The position numbers and the translations under genes were made by a program. Below are positions 54,848 through 64,000 of a DNA stretch of 64,000 nt, piece after piece. The notes under the pieces are model-generated. The model saw only the letters and a list, made by a program, of their open reading frames with translations. It had not been told where the DNA came from and did not search any database. How positions within the stretch are numbered: the stretch's first letter is position 1; each line of letters opens with the position of its first letter. The stretch is taken from contig JABAKD010000029.1 of NCBI GenBank assembly GCA_012845835.1, positions 6,130,405 through 6,194,404 on the forward strand. Reading direction: 5' to 3'. Source of the stretch: Undaria pinnatifida (lineage: Eukaryota; Sar; Phaeophyceae; Laminariales; Alariaceae).

Positions 54848-55114
54848 TTGTACTTGTGCTTTATCGACCTTACCAAAACATATGACTCCGTCAAACGAAC
54901 ACTTCTGTGGGATGCCCTTGCTCGTTTTGGCGTGCCACCGAGAATCCCCGCCGTTATCCGCCAGTTCCACGACGGAATACAAGCATGCGTGCGGCTGGAT
55001 GATGGAGAGTGCTCGCATAAGTTCGACGTGGGACAAGGTCACAGCGAAGGATGCGTGGTTGCGCCACTGCGGTTCAACGTGGTTTTCACGGCGGTACTGC
55101 GTGTGGCCGAGTAA
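54848..55114 (+). pseudogene. LINE-A reverse transcriptase, motifs A and B
   Basis: The frame starts at a TTG-like position and reads YLCFIDLTKTYDSVKRTLLW (motif A, Asp in FIDL and Asp in YDSV), GVPPRIPAVIRQFHDG, then GQGHSEGCVVAPLRFNVVF (motif B). It is an RT fragment of the APE-type LINE. It shifts frame after VLRVAE. Confidence 0.85.
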
Positions 55115-55239
55115 CGCTTCTTTGTTGATGCAGCCATCAGGGACAGCACGGTACAGCTCCATTGACAGTAGGAGAAAGGCGAGAAAAAGGGCAATTCACG
55201 CACAATCAAAGTCGACGGGCGGAGGGGGAAGGGAGGGGT

Positions 55240-55512
55240 GGAGGTGCAGAGATTGTGGGGTATGCTGTACGCGGACAATGCGGGCATCGTATCGCGATCA
55301 TCAGAAGGGCTGGAGAGGATGATGACGGTGATCGTGACTGCGTGCTCGTCGTTCGGGGGCTTACGGTCTCCGACGCGAAAAAAGAGATCATGTGCCTGCA
55401 AACCATAGGCGGGGGGAAGGTGTTGTTCACCACCAATGCAGCCGGCCAGGTATACAAACAAACACTCGAGTTTGTGTACTTGGGCGGGGCTATCACCGCA
55501 GACAGACCTTAG
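55240..55512 (+). pseudogene. LINE-A reverse transcriptase, motif C region
   Basis: In one frame 55260-55360 reads LYADNAGIVSRSSEGLERMM (motif C, YADN at 55268-55279). In the neighbouring frame GLTVSDAKKEIMCLQTIGGG continues to GQVYKQTLEFVYLGGAITAD. A frameshift separates them. Confidence 0.8.
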
Positions 55513-55519
55513 AGTTGAA

Positions 55520-56160
55520 ACAATGCGGCGTCTTCAAAGGGCCTGGGCGTGCTTCCAGCGGTACAAGGTAGAAATCTTTGATATCCCAGGTGTGCGCTTA
55601 CTTGTCAAGATGCCGTTTCTGAAAGCCGAGGTAGTCGAGGCACTGCTTTACGGTTGCATGGCGTGGAGCACGAACAAGACGGACTATGACAGGCTACGAC
55701 GGGTTCACCAGTCCATGCTCCCCCGATGCCTCGGATTGCCGAAAAGGAAGCGCGACTACCACACCCTGCCGTACGCCGACGCGCTTGCCAAGACAGCTTC
55801 CGAGAGCATAGAGGCGATAGTGCGCAAACGGAGGATATTGTGTGCCGGATTCGAAGCACGTATGAGGGAGGAGCGTCTGGCACAGAGGGTGATGTTTGGG
55901 GCTCTTTTTGGGAATATGGGCTACCCAGGGCGCCATGAGAAGAACTGGATGGCTCATCTGAAGGAGGATATGTCGGCCTTCGGGATTAAATTCAAGGGGT
56001 GGCGAAATGCCGCCCAGAAGGCTGGCAGATGGTTCCGACGAGTAGGATAGGAAGCAAAGTTGTTCATGCGGAATTGGCTCGAAAACGATAGACGCAAACC
56101 TGCAGAGCGACGCGCGAACGCTGCGGCAGCGCCATCCACCATCGGCATCTTTAAGCGGCC
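55520..56160 (+). pseudogene. LINE-A ORF2 C-terminal domain
   Basis: MRRLQRAWACFQRYKVEIFD, LLYGCMAWSTNKTDYDRLRR, LPRCLGLPKRKRDYHTLPYA, RKRRILCAGFEARMREERLA and AHLKEDMSAFGIKFKGW form one long frame that stops at TAG 56048. The following codons (FMRNWLENDRRK) are in frame, so one stop separates the tail. This is the conserved post-RT region of such LINE proteins. Confidence 0.8.
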
Positions 56161-57000
56161 AGAGGGAGCGGGGGAGGTGGGAGGGGGACATTGGAGGAAG
56201 GGGGGGGGGGGGAGGGGGGGCGGAGGGGGGAAAAGACGACGGGGGGGGGGGCGAGGGGGGGGGGGGGCGAGGGGGGGGGAGGCGTCATGCCCAAGAGTCT
56301 GAAGTCTGGGTCTGGCCATCATTGTCACAAAATTTGTTGGCTTTCCAATGGCCTTCACAAGATAGCGTAAGACCGCCCTGACGTCTTCCATATCTTGCGG
56401 TTCTCCCCAGTGCCATTTATGATGCACTTGATATCCTTTATGAGCCCGATGCCGACGTTAGTCAGTTTCTATGGTCTGCTAGTACGACACGTTTTTTCTC
56501 TTTTCCTTTCCTTGCTTCTCTTCCTGTCTTGTATGATCTTGCTTTTCTTTTCGTTTTGTATTTTCTTGCTTTTCTTGTCTTCTCTTTTCTTTCCTTTCTC
56601 TTTTCGTTTTATCGCTTTTTCGTCTTTGCGTTTTTTTTCTTAATCTTTATATTTTGTTTGTTTCTTTACTCCAATTGACTTGCGTCTGTCGTGCGCATGC
56701 GTAGTGACAGGTACTACGTGCAATTTATACGTGGTAGTCGTTCTTGGGTGGCAAGCAGAACAGTCGGTGGTTCCAGGCCCGAGTAGTGAGTCTTATGCGT
56801 CAGTATGGACCTGGCACATCTTAGGCCGACTCTCTATTTAACTCTTATGTGTTTCTGGTGGAGGCATGAATTGCGTCAGGTGTAATGTATGTGTGCACCA
56901 CCTTTGGTTTGCTTGTGTTTTTCCCTGGGGCATTCCTCATCCCCAGCGTGACTGGAGCCTGTCCCATGATCACGAACTTGACTATGCGAGGTAATGAGAG

Positions 57001-57058
<58 letters not shown>

Positions 57059-57090
57059 GCAACAACAACAACAACAACAACCACAATAAC

Positions 57091-57190
57091 GTGTCGAAGA
57101 ACCGGAAGAATCCAGTGGACGAAAAGTCCAGTTCAAGAGGGACGTTTTCGACTGCGGAATCCGACTGAGCTTAATAAATGGCCTTAAACG
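57091..57190 (-). repeat. Right arm of the inverted pair
   Basis: Inverted, diverged match to 52540-52635. It begins immediately after the (AAC)n tail of LINE-A. Confidence 0.6.
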
Positions 57191-57519
57191 ACCAGGACCG
57201 GGTGCTTGTCACATTTTTTAGTAAATATACAACTTTTCATCTTCTTTGCTTGTTTGGAAGACGGCGTTCTGTCGTTCCTGACCACGGCTTGTCCCTATCG
57301 CACTCATGAGCTGGTACACTCACTCGCGTAGGCATGTTAATCGTGAGCAAAATTCGCAGCGAAATACACCGAGGCCAAATGGCAGCTGCCATTCATCGTT
57401 ACTCTAGACATATAGTCTGGTCTACTCGTATAGTTTTAGAGGTACTGTTAGTCTATCTAGTCTTTTCCTATTGACAAGGTTTTATTATTATAACTGCTGC
57501 TGCTGTACTTTTAATTATT

Positions 57520-58735
57520 ATAAAAATTAAAATACACTCCAGCTGTGAGATCGAAGATTTCGTCGAAGCTCATCTTTGCAAGCTGTGTGTGATACTCCGA
57601 TCGCGCGCATTACGAGTTGTGTGTCCTCATTAAGGACATAGGTCGGCGACTCCCCTTACAACTACAGTGTAGCTATCAGGGTCAACAGGATGATTTTAGT
57701 CAGTCTATGCGCGGAAACTATAAAACCCGTTTCTGAGGGGGACAAAATCTGACAGCTGTGAAGGGAAAGGGGGGCCGGGTTTTGATCAAAAGCGAGCGGG
57801 TTTGGAGGGGGGCGGGGGGGGGGGGGGGGGGAAAGGAGCAATTTGTGCATGTAAGCTATAAATCCTTTCGAGGGGATAAATCTGACGGTTTTGGCACCAG
57901 TATGTTATTGGGGGCGGGGGGGGTGGGGGGGGGGGGGGGGGGGGGGGCAGCTCAATATGTGCCTGGAAACTATACATTATTTTGAGGGGATAAATGTGAC
58001 ATTTTTGGAAATAATACATCAGTTTATCATGTATATCCTGGGGTAAGTCGTACAATCAGTGAGTAAAGAGAGGGTGGAGTGTTCGAGGGGTTGGGGTTGG
58101 GATGGGTTGAGGGGGGGGAGGGTGGGGGGTGGGGGCGGGGGGGGGCGGGGCGGGGGGGGGGGGGGGCGGCTTTAGGTGAGGGGTTTGTTATACGTGTGGT
58201 GCTAGGTCTAGGCGAAGGTGCGGGTGATGGGGAAGAAGGGGGCGTTCAAGCCGGGGGGGGGGGGGAACACAGCGGCATGGATGGCTCTCGAAAGATAATG
58301 AGGTGATATCCTGTGCGTGAAGTGTTTATTAATGTGGCGGATTTCGATATTTGGTGGGGCGTTTGAGTAAGGGAAAGCAAGAGGGGGGGGGGGGGGGGGA
58401 GGGGGATTTTTAGGAGGTGTAGGTTACAAATAATATTCAAATACACTTCGGCTGTGAGATCAATGATATGTAGCAGTTTGTTATACGCGTGGTGCTAGGT
58501 CTAGGCGATCGTGTAGGTGGTCGGGAAAGAGGGGGCGTTGGAGCGGGGGGGGGGGGGGGGGGGGGAAACACAGCGGCATGGATGGCTCTCGAAAGATAAT
58601 GAGGTGATATCTTGTGCGTGAAGTGTTTATTAATGTGGCGGATTTCGATATTTGGTGGGGCGTTTGAGTAAGGGAGAGCAAGAGGGGGGGGGGGGGGGGG
58701 GGGTTAGGAGGTTTAGGTCACAATTATATACCAGG
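57520..58735 (-). repeat. Family-P repeat, near full length, inverted
   Basis: The reverse complement of the 9.9-11.24 kb architecture: conserved about 210-bp end (57525-57735), then G runs separated by GGGGATAAAT and GGAAACTATA blocks. It ends with two tandem subunits each containing GTGGTGCTAGGTCTAGGCGA, CATGGATGGCTCTCGAAAGA and TTAATGTGGCGGATTTCGAT (about 58195-58395 and 58485-58685). Low-complexity Gly/Pro frames are not genes. Confidence 0.8.
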
Positions 58736-60901
58736 TAGTTATGAAAACTGACGAATCACAGACTAGACTAATGACTTAGGAAACATCCTTGGGGATAAAA
58801 TTCTCACATCACACCATCAACTACCCTAAATTTTAGTATTATTAGTACCACCCCCGTCGCCACTATAATACTGATAAGGTTTTATTACAGCTTCTTTGTG
58901 TGTTTAATGCCTTGTTATTGACGCTGACGAATCTAAACACTTACCTGGGTACTGCCTTGGACAAACGCACGTACGGCAGCTACCGTTCATAAAGTTTCCT
59001 TCATTCTTATATCGTATGGTGTTGAGAATTCTCCTGTTTCACACGTTTATGCTGGTTGATTGGCCTCAAATATCCCCCAACTCACGCTCTAATGCTGTCG
59101 GTAGTCGACTTGGAAGAACTCGTCCCTTGTGACTAACAACTTCGACCGTAATACGTTAAGCTGCTTACTGTTTGGATCGCCGGGAACGCCGGTTATGCTT
59201 GGTGTCAGATCTTTGCTTGGTGCATATATGACAATATACCTTGTCCCTGGTGGTAGGTGGTGGTATGTATGTGATATGTATTTCCAAATTTACTCAACAT
59301 GCGAGCCTGACATGATTGAATACGCCTGGTATAATGTATGCGCGCTTCCAGATTAATTGAGCCTGCGAGTGCTACATAATATGACTCTTCTGTCGAGAGA
59401 GTGTTGTCGCATTTTCTCTCCGTCTTGGGGAAGTTTGGTTTTTACTAAACCATTAAATATTCCAACATGAACTGCACGATTTCTGCCCCACTGAACGTGG
59501 GTGCTGGGTTATAAACATACGCTTAGCAAGGAAAGTGTCATATCCTGTAAGCAAACGCACCACCCTCACACCGTGGACTCAGATGAGGGCTTCAGGGGGG
59601 ACGGGATGAGCCGCATTGTGTAATTAACATAAATAGATGAGCCGACTGACGGATGGGGCATACTCATCCCCTCCCACATAAGAATGCTTATCGACGTGTT
59701 TGGAACCCGACCGAGGGTATGAAACTCCAGTTATTGCTGGGCCTCCTGAGGTCACCTTAAATTAACTTGTCGTTTAGAAACGTGCACATAACCATGGCCG
59801 CCTATGCCCAGACGCAGCCAGCACCGTCATAGCGTCTGTTGAAAGATATGCGGCGATATCTTGGGATGGTTGTTGTTTTCCGTGTTCCGATTTGGGGTTT
59901 CGTAGTAGTGTTTTCTTTGTTCGGGTGCCCTTGTTCCACATCATTCCCGCGGGTCGTCACTCCGACAGCGCTCCATACAGCAGGCGTGTTCGTGTGTGCT
60001 CACGACTACCACCCCGCCGTCCAGGTGAAGGCAACACCCCAGACAGCGACTGCTGTTGTATTCAGTAGCCGGCAGTTGGTTAGTTACCGGAATGGGGGGA
60101 CTTCACGCTGTAGTTGTGCGGATATCCTGGGTCATATTAGTTCAGGTTGCACATTGAACCAATCCACTTGTTGCCCGCCTCTTCCTCTCGTGCCTTCTTA
60201 GGCGGGATAGCGACGTACTTCCAGCCGAATTTGTACTCTATTTGGTTTGTCAATTTTTTTATTGGGCTCCAGCATATTTGTATGACCACGTCTATTAGAT
60301 TTTTGACTAGGGTAAATGTGAGAAAAGACAACAAGTTTTGACACAGTGACACAGGCGACCATTAGAACAGCGCGCATATCACGCGTCTGGTCTGGGTCTC
60401 GTATTTTGATTCTGGGCGCCGGCAATATATGATACGAGCGATTTCATACGTGCCCCTGCCCACTCACGCTCTGAGATTGGGTACGCAACGCCTATACAAC
60501 ACCGAAGAGGCCTCGACTGCAATAGCGGCGCATTAAAAATTTTCTCGCAGAGGTCTACGGCGTACTCTGCGCCAGTTGTCAGGCACCACCCACACTGCTG
60601 CACGCGCGTTCGTTGGGATGGACTACTTGTAATCATTGTGGAATAGTGTTGTTGGTGGTGCAAGGGGTACGAACTGTCGCGCTCAATAAGCAGAAAAATA
60701 TCCAGATTAAAGAAAGATGGAGCCTTCGTTTGTCTCTCGTCGACACCAGATCGATCTCGCAGAGATACAAGTGAATTGCTGGTAAAACCTGTCGCACACC
60801 GACGCCCCGAAGGGTTTCTAGGTCAAGAACGCTACCGTACGGTAGCACGCGCTAGATGCGTGGCACTCACAACCACCGATACATTTACATCTCCGTCGCA
60901 G
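58736..60901. other. Distal intron 1, unassigned
   Basis: No repeat class or domain was recognised. Several short frames (for example 59839-60201 plus) show no family resemblance. Confidence 0.45.
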
Positions 60902-61085
60902 GCTACTACGCGGGTTTGCTTTCTTCAGCTTTTATGATCGGTCGATTGTTGTCCGCACCCTTCTGGGGGAAGGTAGCAGACCGTCTTGGTTGTCGCTGCG
61001 TTATGGTTGTGGGCCTTTTGTCCACGGCGGCACTCTCCCTCGGCTTCGGAATTTCGACGACCTTCACTTGGGCTTTTGTTTGCAG
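60902..61085 (+). CDS. MFS transporter (ZIFL-like), exon 2
   Basis: Acceptor GTCGCAG; the exon supplies GC to complete Gly from exon 1, then YYAGLLSSAFMIGRLLSAPF (helix 2) and WGKVADRLGCRCVMVV. This is the MFS loop 2-3 signature G-x-x-A-D-R-x-G, followed by helix 3 (GLLSTAALSLGFGI) and TTFTWAFVC. The donor AG|GTGAGG leaves phase 2. This is the most diagnostic exon. Proton-coupled transport is the usual activity of the family. Confidence 0.9.
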
Positions 61086-61882
61086 GTGAGGCACATCACG
61101 CGAAATCGCCTCTCACCGTACCGTTGGGGATATATCACTACTGAAACATGTGATGTCTCTTCAAACTTCCATACATATAATGGGTCGGTAAGGCGACCAC
61201 TCCAAACCCTTCACACAAATAAGAACGTACTCGATCGGTTGGGAATATAGCCGATGGGGCTTCGACCTTGCCATGCCCGCAAGCTGGCCAGACTACCGCG
61301 GTCCCTTTCGTACGGGGTCCGAACCAAGCCACAGTAGGGAATAACCGAATGAGGTGTTGCATTTTTCTTTGACTACACCGTTGTGCGACAGGCACAGACC
61401 CATGCGAATGTTGAGCTCGTACAGCAGCTAGCACACTCGCGATGTCACCCTCTCTTATGCAACCCGCCGCATCGTGTTGGCCACAAAAATTGAAATTTGC
61501 GACGTGAAACCCAGGAAAAAGTGGAGCGTGCGCTCTATCTTTCTCGCCTTTGAAGAGCTCATCGTGCCTAAGCTAATGGACGATCTTGCTTGTTGTCCAT
61601 ACGTGCAATGGTTTTCGCCGCCTGTCCTGAACGTGATAGCAACTGGTGATTAAGCCTCGCACACCGGTTGACAATACCATACCGTGTGCTCGTACAATTT
61701 TTAACTATGTTGCCACGTCTTCCTCCGATTTATAGTTTCTACGAGCCGGCGATGAAGTAAAGCATACAATGCTGATCTGCTACTCTGGCAATAGCTTGCG
61801 AAGATATCAAGACGGGGCCTGTTGGGGCACGAAATACCCCCCGAAGTCAACACTCCCCATGTCTCTAATGCTTTCGCTCAAG

Positions 61883-61986
61883 GTTTCTACTTGGGCTGCT
61901 CAATGGCATAACAGCGGCATCTAAAACCCTCGTCCCGCAAGTGTGTGGCACGGAGCATGAGACTGTAGGCATGGGCGTCGTTACCA
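61883..61986 (+). CDS. MFS transporter (ZIFL-like), exon 3
   Basis: Acceptor CTCAAG; one base completes Arg, then FLLGLLNGITAASKTLVPQV (helix 4, with the family pattern R-F-L-x-G-x-x-N-G) and ETVGMGVVT. Donor A|GTGAGT, phase 1. It is only 104 bp and was found by phase and motif, not as an open frame. Confidence 0.8.
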
Positions 61987-62919
61987 GTGAGTTTAATCTA
62001 CAGCGTGGTGTACTTGTCGAATCATTTGCAGCAGGACCTGCCGTCTACGCCGCATTAGCGTACGTAGTACATGGTGTTCGATGGGCTTAGGGCTGAGAAG
62101 ACATGGCCGGTATGGTCATTTGCCGCCCCTCAGGCGTTTTTCTGAACAACCAGTTCGTATGGAACTCGATTCGATTTTGAGAAAGTTCAGCCATCTTGAA
62201 TGTATACCTCGTGGCTGACTTCCGTCGAGGAGGCGTGTTGGATTGCGGCATATTAGCCATATAAAAGGCTGTTGATGCGCATTTACCAAAAAGGAGCACG
62301 AGCATCTAGGTTTAGATCCCCCCTCCGGCGAAATACTTGTCGACAGTAGGACTTCAGCAGTTCCTCATCGCCGTTCCTGTATCGTTAGGATAGGGGTTGG
62401 ATTACCCAACTTTCACAGATATAAAACGAGGGGATGGTGCAGAAAATCAGTCGGCCAGTCCGCTAGAACACCGTCTAGTCGCTAATGGTGCATGTTCTGG
62501 AGAACTTCAGATTTTGACGGCGCCGACGCTGATCATTCTTGTCCGTTTCGTGTTTGTTTCTTCCTCGTTTCAACACTTTTGTCCTCACGCCCACCTTTTG
62601 TTCGAATCTCAACACCAATCACCTACACGACGTGTTTGGAAGTTTGAATGGGAAATATTATATACCATCCGAAAATCATGGAGGTGGGCGTACAGCATAT
62701 TATTGAGCGGAGTTTGTGCAATGTAAGCCCCCAGCCTCGAACTTGTCAAACACTTGAATACTACTGCGAAAACCTAACGCACACCACTTGAAACAGGGGG
62801 AACAGTAAGACCATGGCAATAACAGGTATTACGACAAAAAATAAAGCTTCAACACCCCCCCCTCCTCCCCTTTACTTGTCGTTACGTCGATCACTCATCA
62901 TTTTGTACGCGCCTTCAAG

Positions 62920-63025
62920 CTTCTTGGTCAATTGGAGCGGTGCTTGGGCCTGGAGTCGGAGGTCTTTTGGCGGAACCGGCGAAACACCACCCTCTCATCT
63001 TCTCAGAGGTTGGAATATTCGGGAG
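62920..63025 (+). CDS. MFS transporter (ZIFL-like), exon 4
   Basis: Acceptor TTCAAG; CT completes Thr, then SWSIGAVLGPGVGGLLAEPA (helix 5, the conserved G-x-x-x-G-P-x-x-G-G motif of drug/H+ antiporter-like MFS proteins) and PLIFSEVGIFG. Donor AG|GTAAGA, phase 2. An overlapping frame in another phase is a shadow. Confidence 0.85.
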
Positions 63026-63484
63026 GTAAGAAGTTGGATACCAATAATGTAGGTTGAGTCACCGACGTTGTGCCTGCTAGGTTTTAGAACGACGGAGGCC
63101 GAGGCATGCCCGCGGCTCAACGGTTTATGCATTTGCTCGCCAGCTACAGACCTGAGCCAGGCCCCACCAAGAAGTGCGGACGTTAAGCCCGAACGCCTAC
63201 ACGCCCACAACGTCGTTCATCGAATTACAGGCTACACAGATCAAAAATTTCAAAATATGTCCTTCTCTGTCTCAGTAAAGATAGCTACCAGGACTTGGCA
63301 TATGTTCGTTTTTTCTCGCGGTCACACGTTCACGCCTAATACGATATCAAATATTCGGCTATGCTCTTTGGGCATGACAGCTTATCGTAGTGACAGCGTG
63401 CCAATTGCAAATATACCGGAACCTCCACATGGTTGATGAAATTTATGTTTGAGTTCGATTTTCTGCTGCTGGAAAACATCGCAG

Positions 63485-63595
63485 ACACCCGTATCTTCTG
63501 CCCAACGTCATTGGAGCTGGTTTGGCACTCCTGGCGTTGCCACTGGTGCTCGCTTTTCTCAAGAATAACGACGACGCTGCGAGCATCGCCCAAAC
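63485..63595 (+). CDS. MFS transporter (ZIFL-like), exon 5
   Basis: Acceptor TCGCAG; A completes Arg, then HPYLLPNVIGAGLALLALPL (helix 6; P-Y-L-L-P-N is typical for the ZIFL family) and VLAFLKNNDDAASIAQ, entering the central cytoplasmic loop. Donor AC|GTGAGT, phase 2. The C-terminal half must lie beyond 64,000 or in the last 400 bases. Confidence 0.85.
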
Positions 63596-64000
63596 GTGAG
63601 TATAAGCAACCCCGTACATCGAACGTCGCTAATGTACACGTACGGCCTGTACGCGAGTGCTTGCATTACGCGTTTTCGACTATGAATCGTTGCCATGTTA
63701 ACCTTGATTCGTTGTTCATGTGAAATGACACATCCACGCCGCGTACGAACTTCGGACCATGGGCATAATAGCCAAGACGGAGAGATTCGCCGTCAGCAAC
63801 ATCACAATTAAAGGGTACAGGCGATGAGCTGTACCGTGATAATAAAAGCAACGCGTTCAGAATTATGACTCAACTGTTTGAGTTCCAGATTTTCGGCGGA
63901 CGTCCGACTCATCATTCGAATATGGAGCGCGTTTATTACTATATGGAGGATTCGCTACATTCTCGTGGCGCCTTTGGTGGTGTGTTTCCTCTTGTTGACC
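63596..64000 (+). other. MFS intron 5 and possible start of a further exon
   Basis: No phase-consistent exon can be closed. The last about 70 bases in one frame read IRYILVAPLVVCFLLLT, which is hydrophobic and might belong to helix 7, but there is no donor before the end of the window. Confidence 0.35.

Larger units (their letters stand above)
53690..57090 (+). mobile_element. LINE-A non-LTR retrotransposon, 5'-truncated, plus orientation
   Basis: Begins in the region before RT (AACGGACCCGCAACTCCGGA, matching the minus copy at about 15.03 kb). It carries RT and the C-terminal domain, then the G-rich tract (56.17-56.28 kb), a pyrimidine-rich 3' UTR (56.49-56.65 kb) and an (AAC)n tail (57001-57090). 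The endonuclease is absent. Frames are broken in several places and a 114-bp repeat S sits at 54.63 kb. Confidence 0.85.
50004..60901 (+). other. MFS gene intron 1, about 10.9 kb, transposon-filled
   Basis: GT at 50004 and AG at 60900-60901. It contains a family-P copy (50490-50712), SINE copy 2, an inverted pair at 52.5/57.1 kb, LINE-A plus with a small repeat S inside it, and an inverted family-P copy. Introns 2-4 are only 797, 933 and 459 bp. The size is unusual and may reflect accumulated insertions. Confidence 0.65.

Noticed and set aside
57000-57090. Poly-Thr or poly-Cys/Val frames over (AAC)n
   Set aside because: Microsatellite tail of LINE-A, not coding.

Overview
The window is nuclear eukaryotic DNA that is mostly transposable elements and decayed repeats, with one host gene clearly visible. 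GT-AG introns of about 0.1-1 kb join exons in consistent phase. Long G/C homopolymers, many nested retroelements and an F-box/ankyrin-like reading frame of the kind expanded in Ectocarpus together suggest a brown alga (Phaeophyceae) or a close stramenopile. This assignment is inference, not proof. No rRNA gene, no convincing tRNA gene and no CRISPR array were found.

Layout. 0-9.6 kb: degenerate tandem repeats (90-bp, 67-bp, about 50-bp and about 285-bp periods) and otherwise unassigned sequence. 9.8-11.2 kb: a poly-C-punctuated dispersed repeat (family P) that recurs at 17.1, 37.5-38.7 plus 46.6, 50.5 and 57.5 kb. 11.8-16.1 kb: a decayed LINE (LINE-A) on the minus strand. A second copy lies on the plus strand at 53.7-57.1 kb and a short 3' relic at 36.3 kb.

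18.27-35.07 kb: a Mutator-like (MULE) element with about 100-bp terminal inverted repeats. It holds a multi-exon DDE transposase with a decayed SWIM domain and, between the same TIRs, an F-box/ankyrin-like pseudogene (32.97-34.01 kb, minus). A Copia-type LTR element (24.25-30.75 kb) with two 305/306-bp LTRs cuts the transposase near its SWIM domain. Inside the Copia element two LINE-B 3' ends sit tail to tail and form a 1.24-kb inverted repeat.

38.67-46.5 kb: a young tyrosine-recombinase retrotransposon (DIRS order, PAT/Ngaro-like layout) flanked by 303/302-bp direct repeats that differ by one base. It encodes a Gag-like protein interrupted by one in-frame TAG, then RT, RNase H and a tyrosine recombinase in shifting frames. 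Between Gag and RT lies an array of more than 20 short hairpins with an AACGGG-type loop and co-varying stems, itself organised in a 441-bp higher-order repeat. Two 16-G runs sit exactly where the coding frame must move by +1. This array is the best candidate for something undescribed.

49.87-63.6 kb: five exons of a host Major Facilitator Superfamily transporter (ZIFL-like) on the plus strand, joined in phase and covering the N-terminal six-helix half. Intron 1 is about 10.9 kb and is filled with SINE, LINE and family-P copies. The gene continues past the window end.
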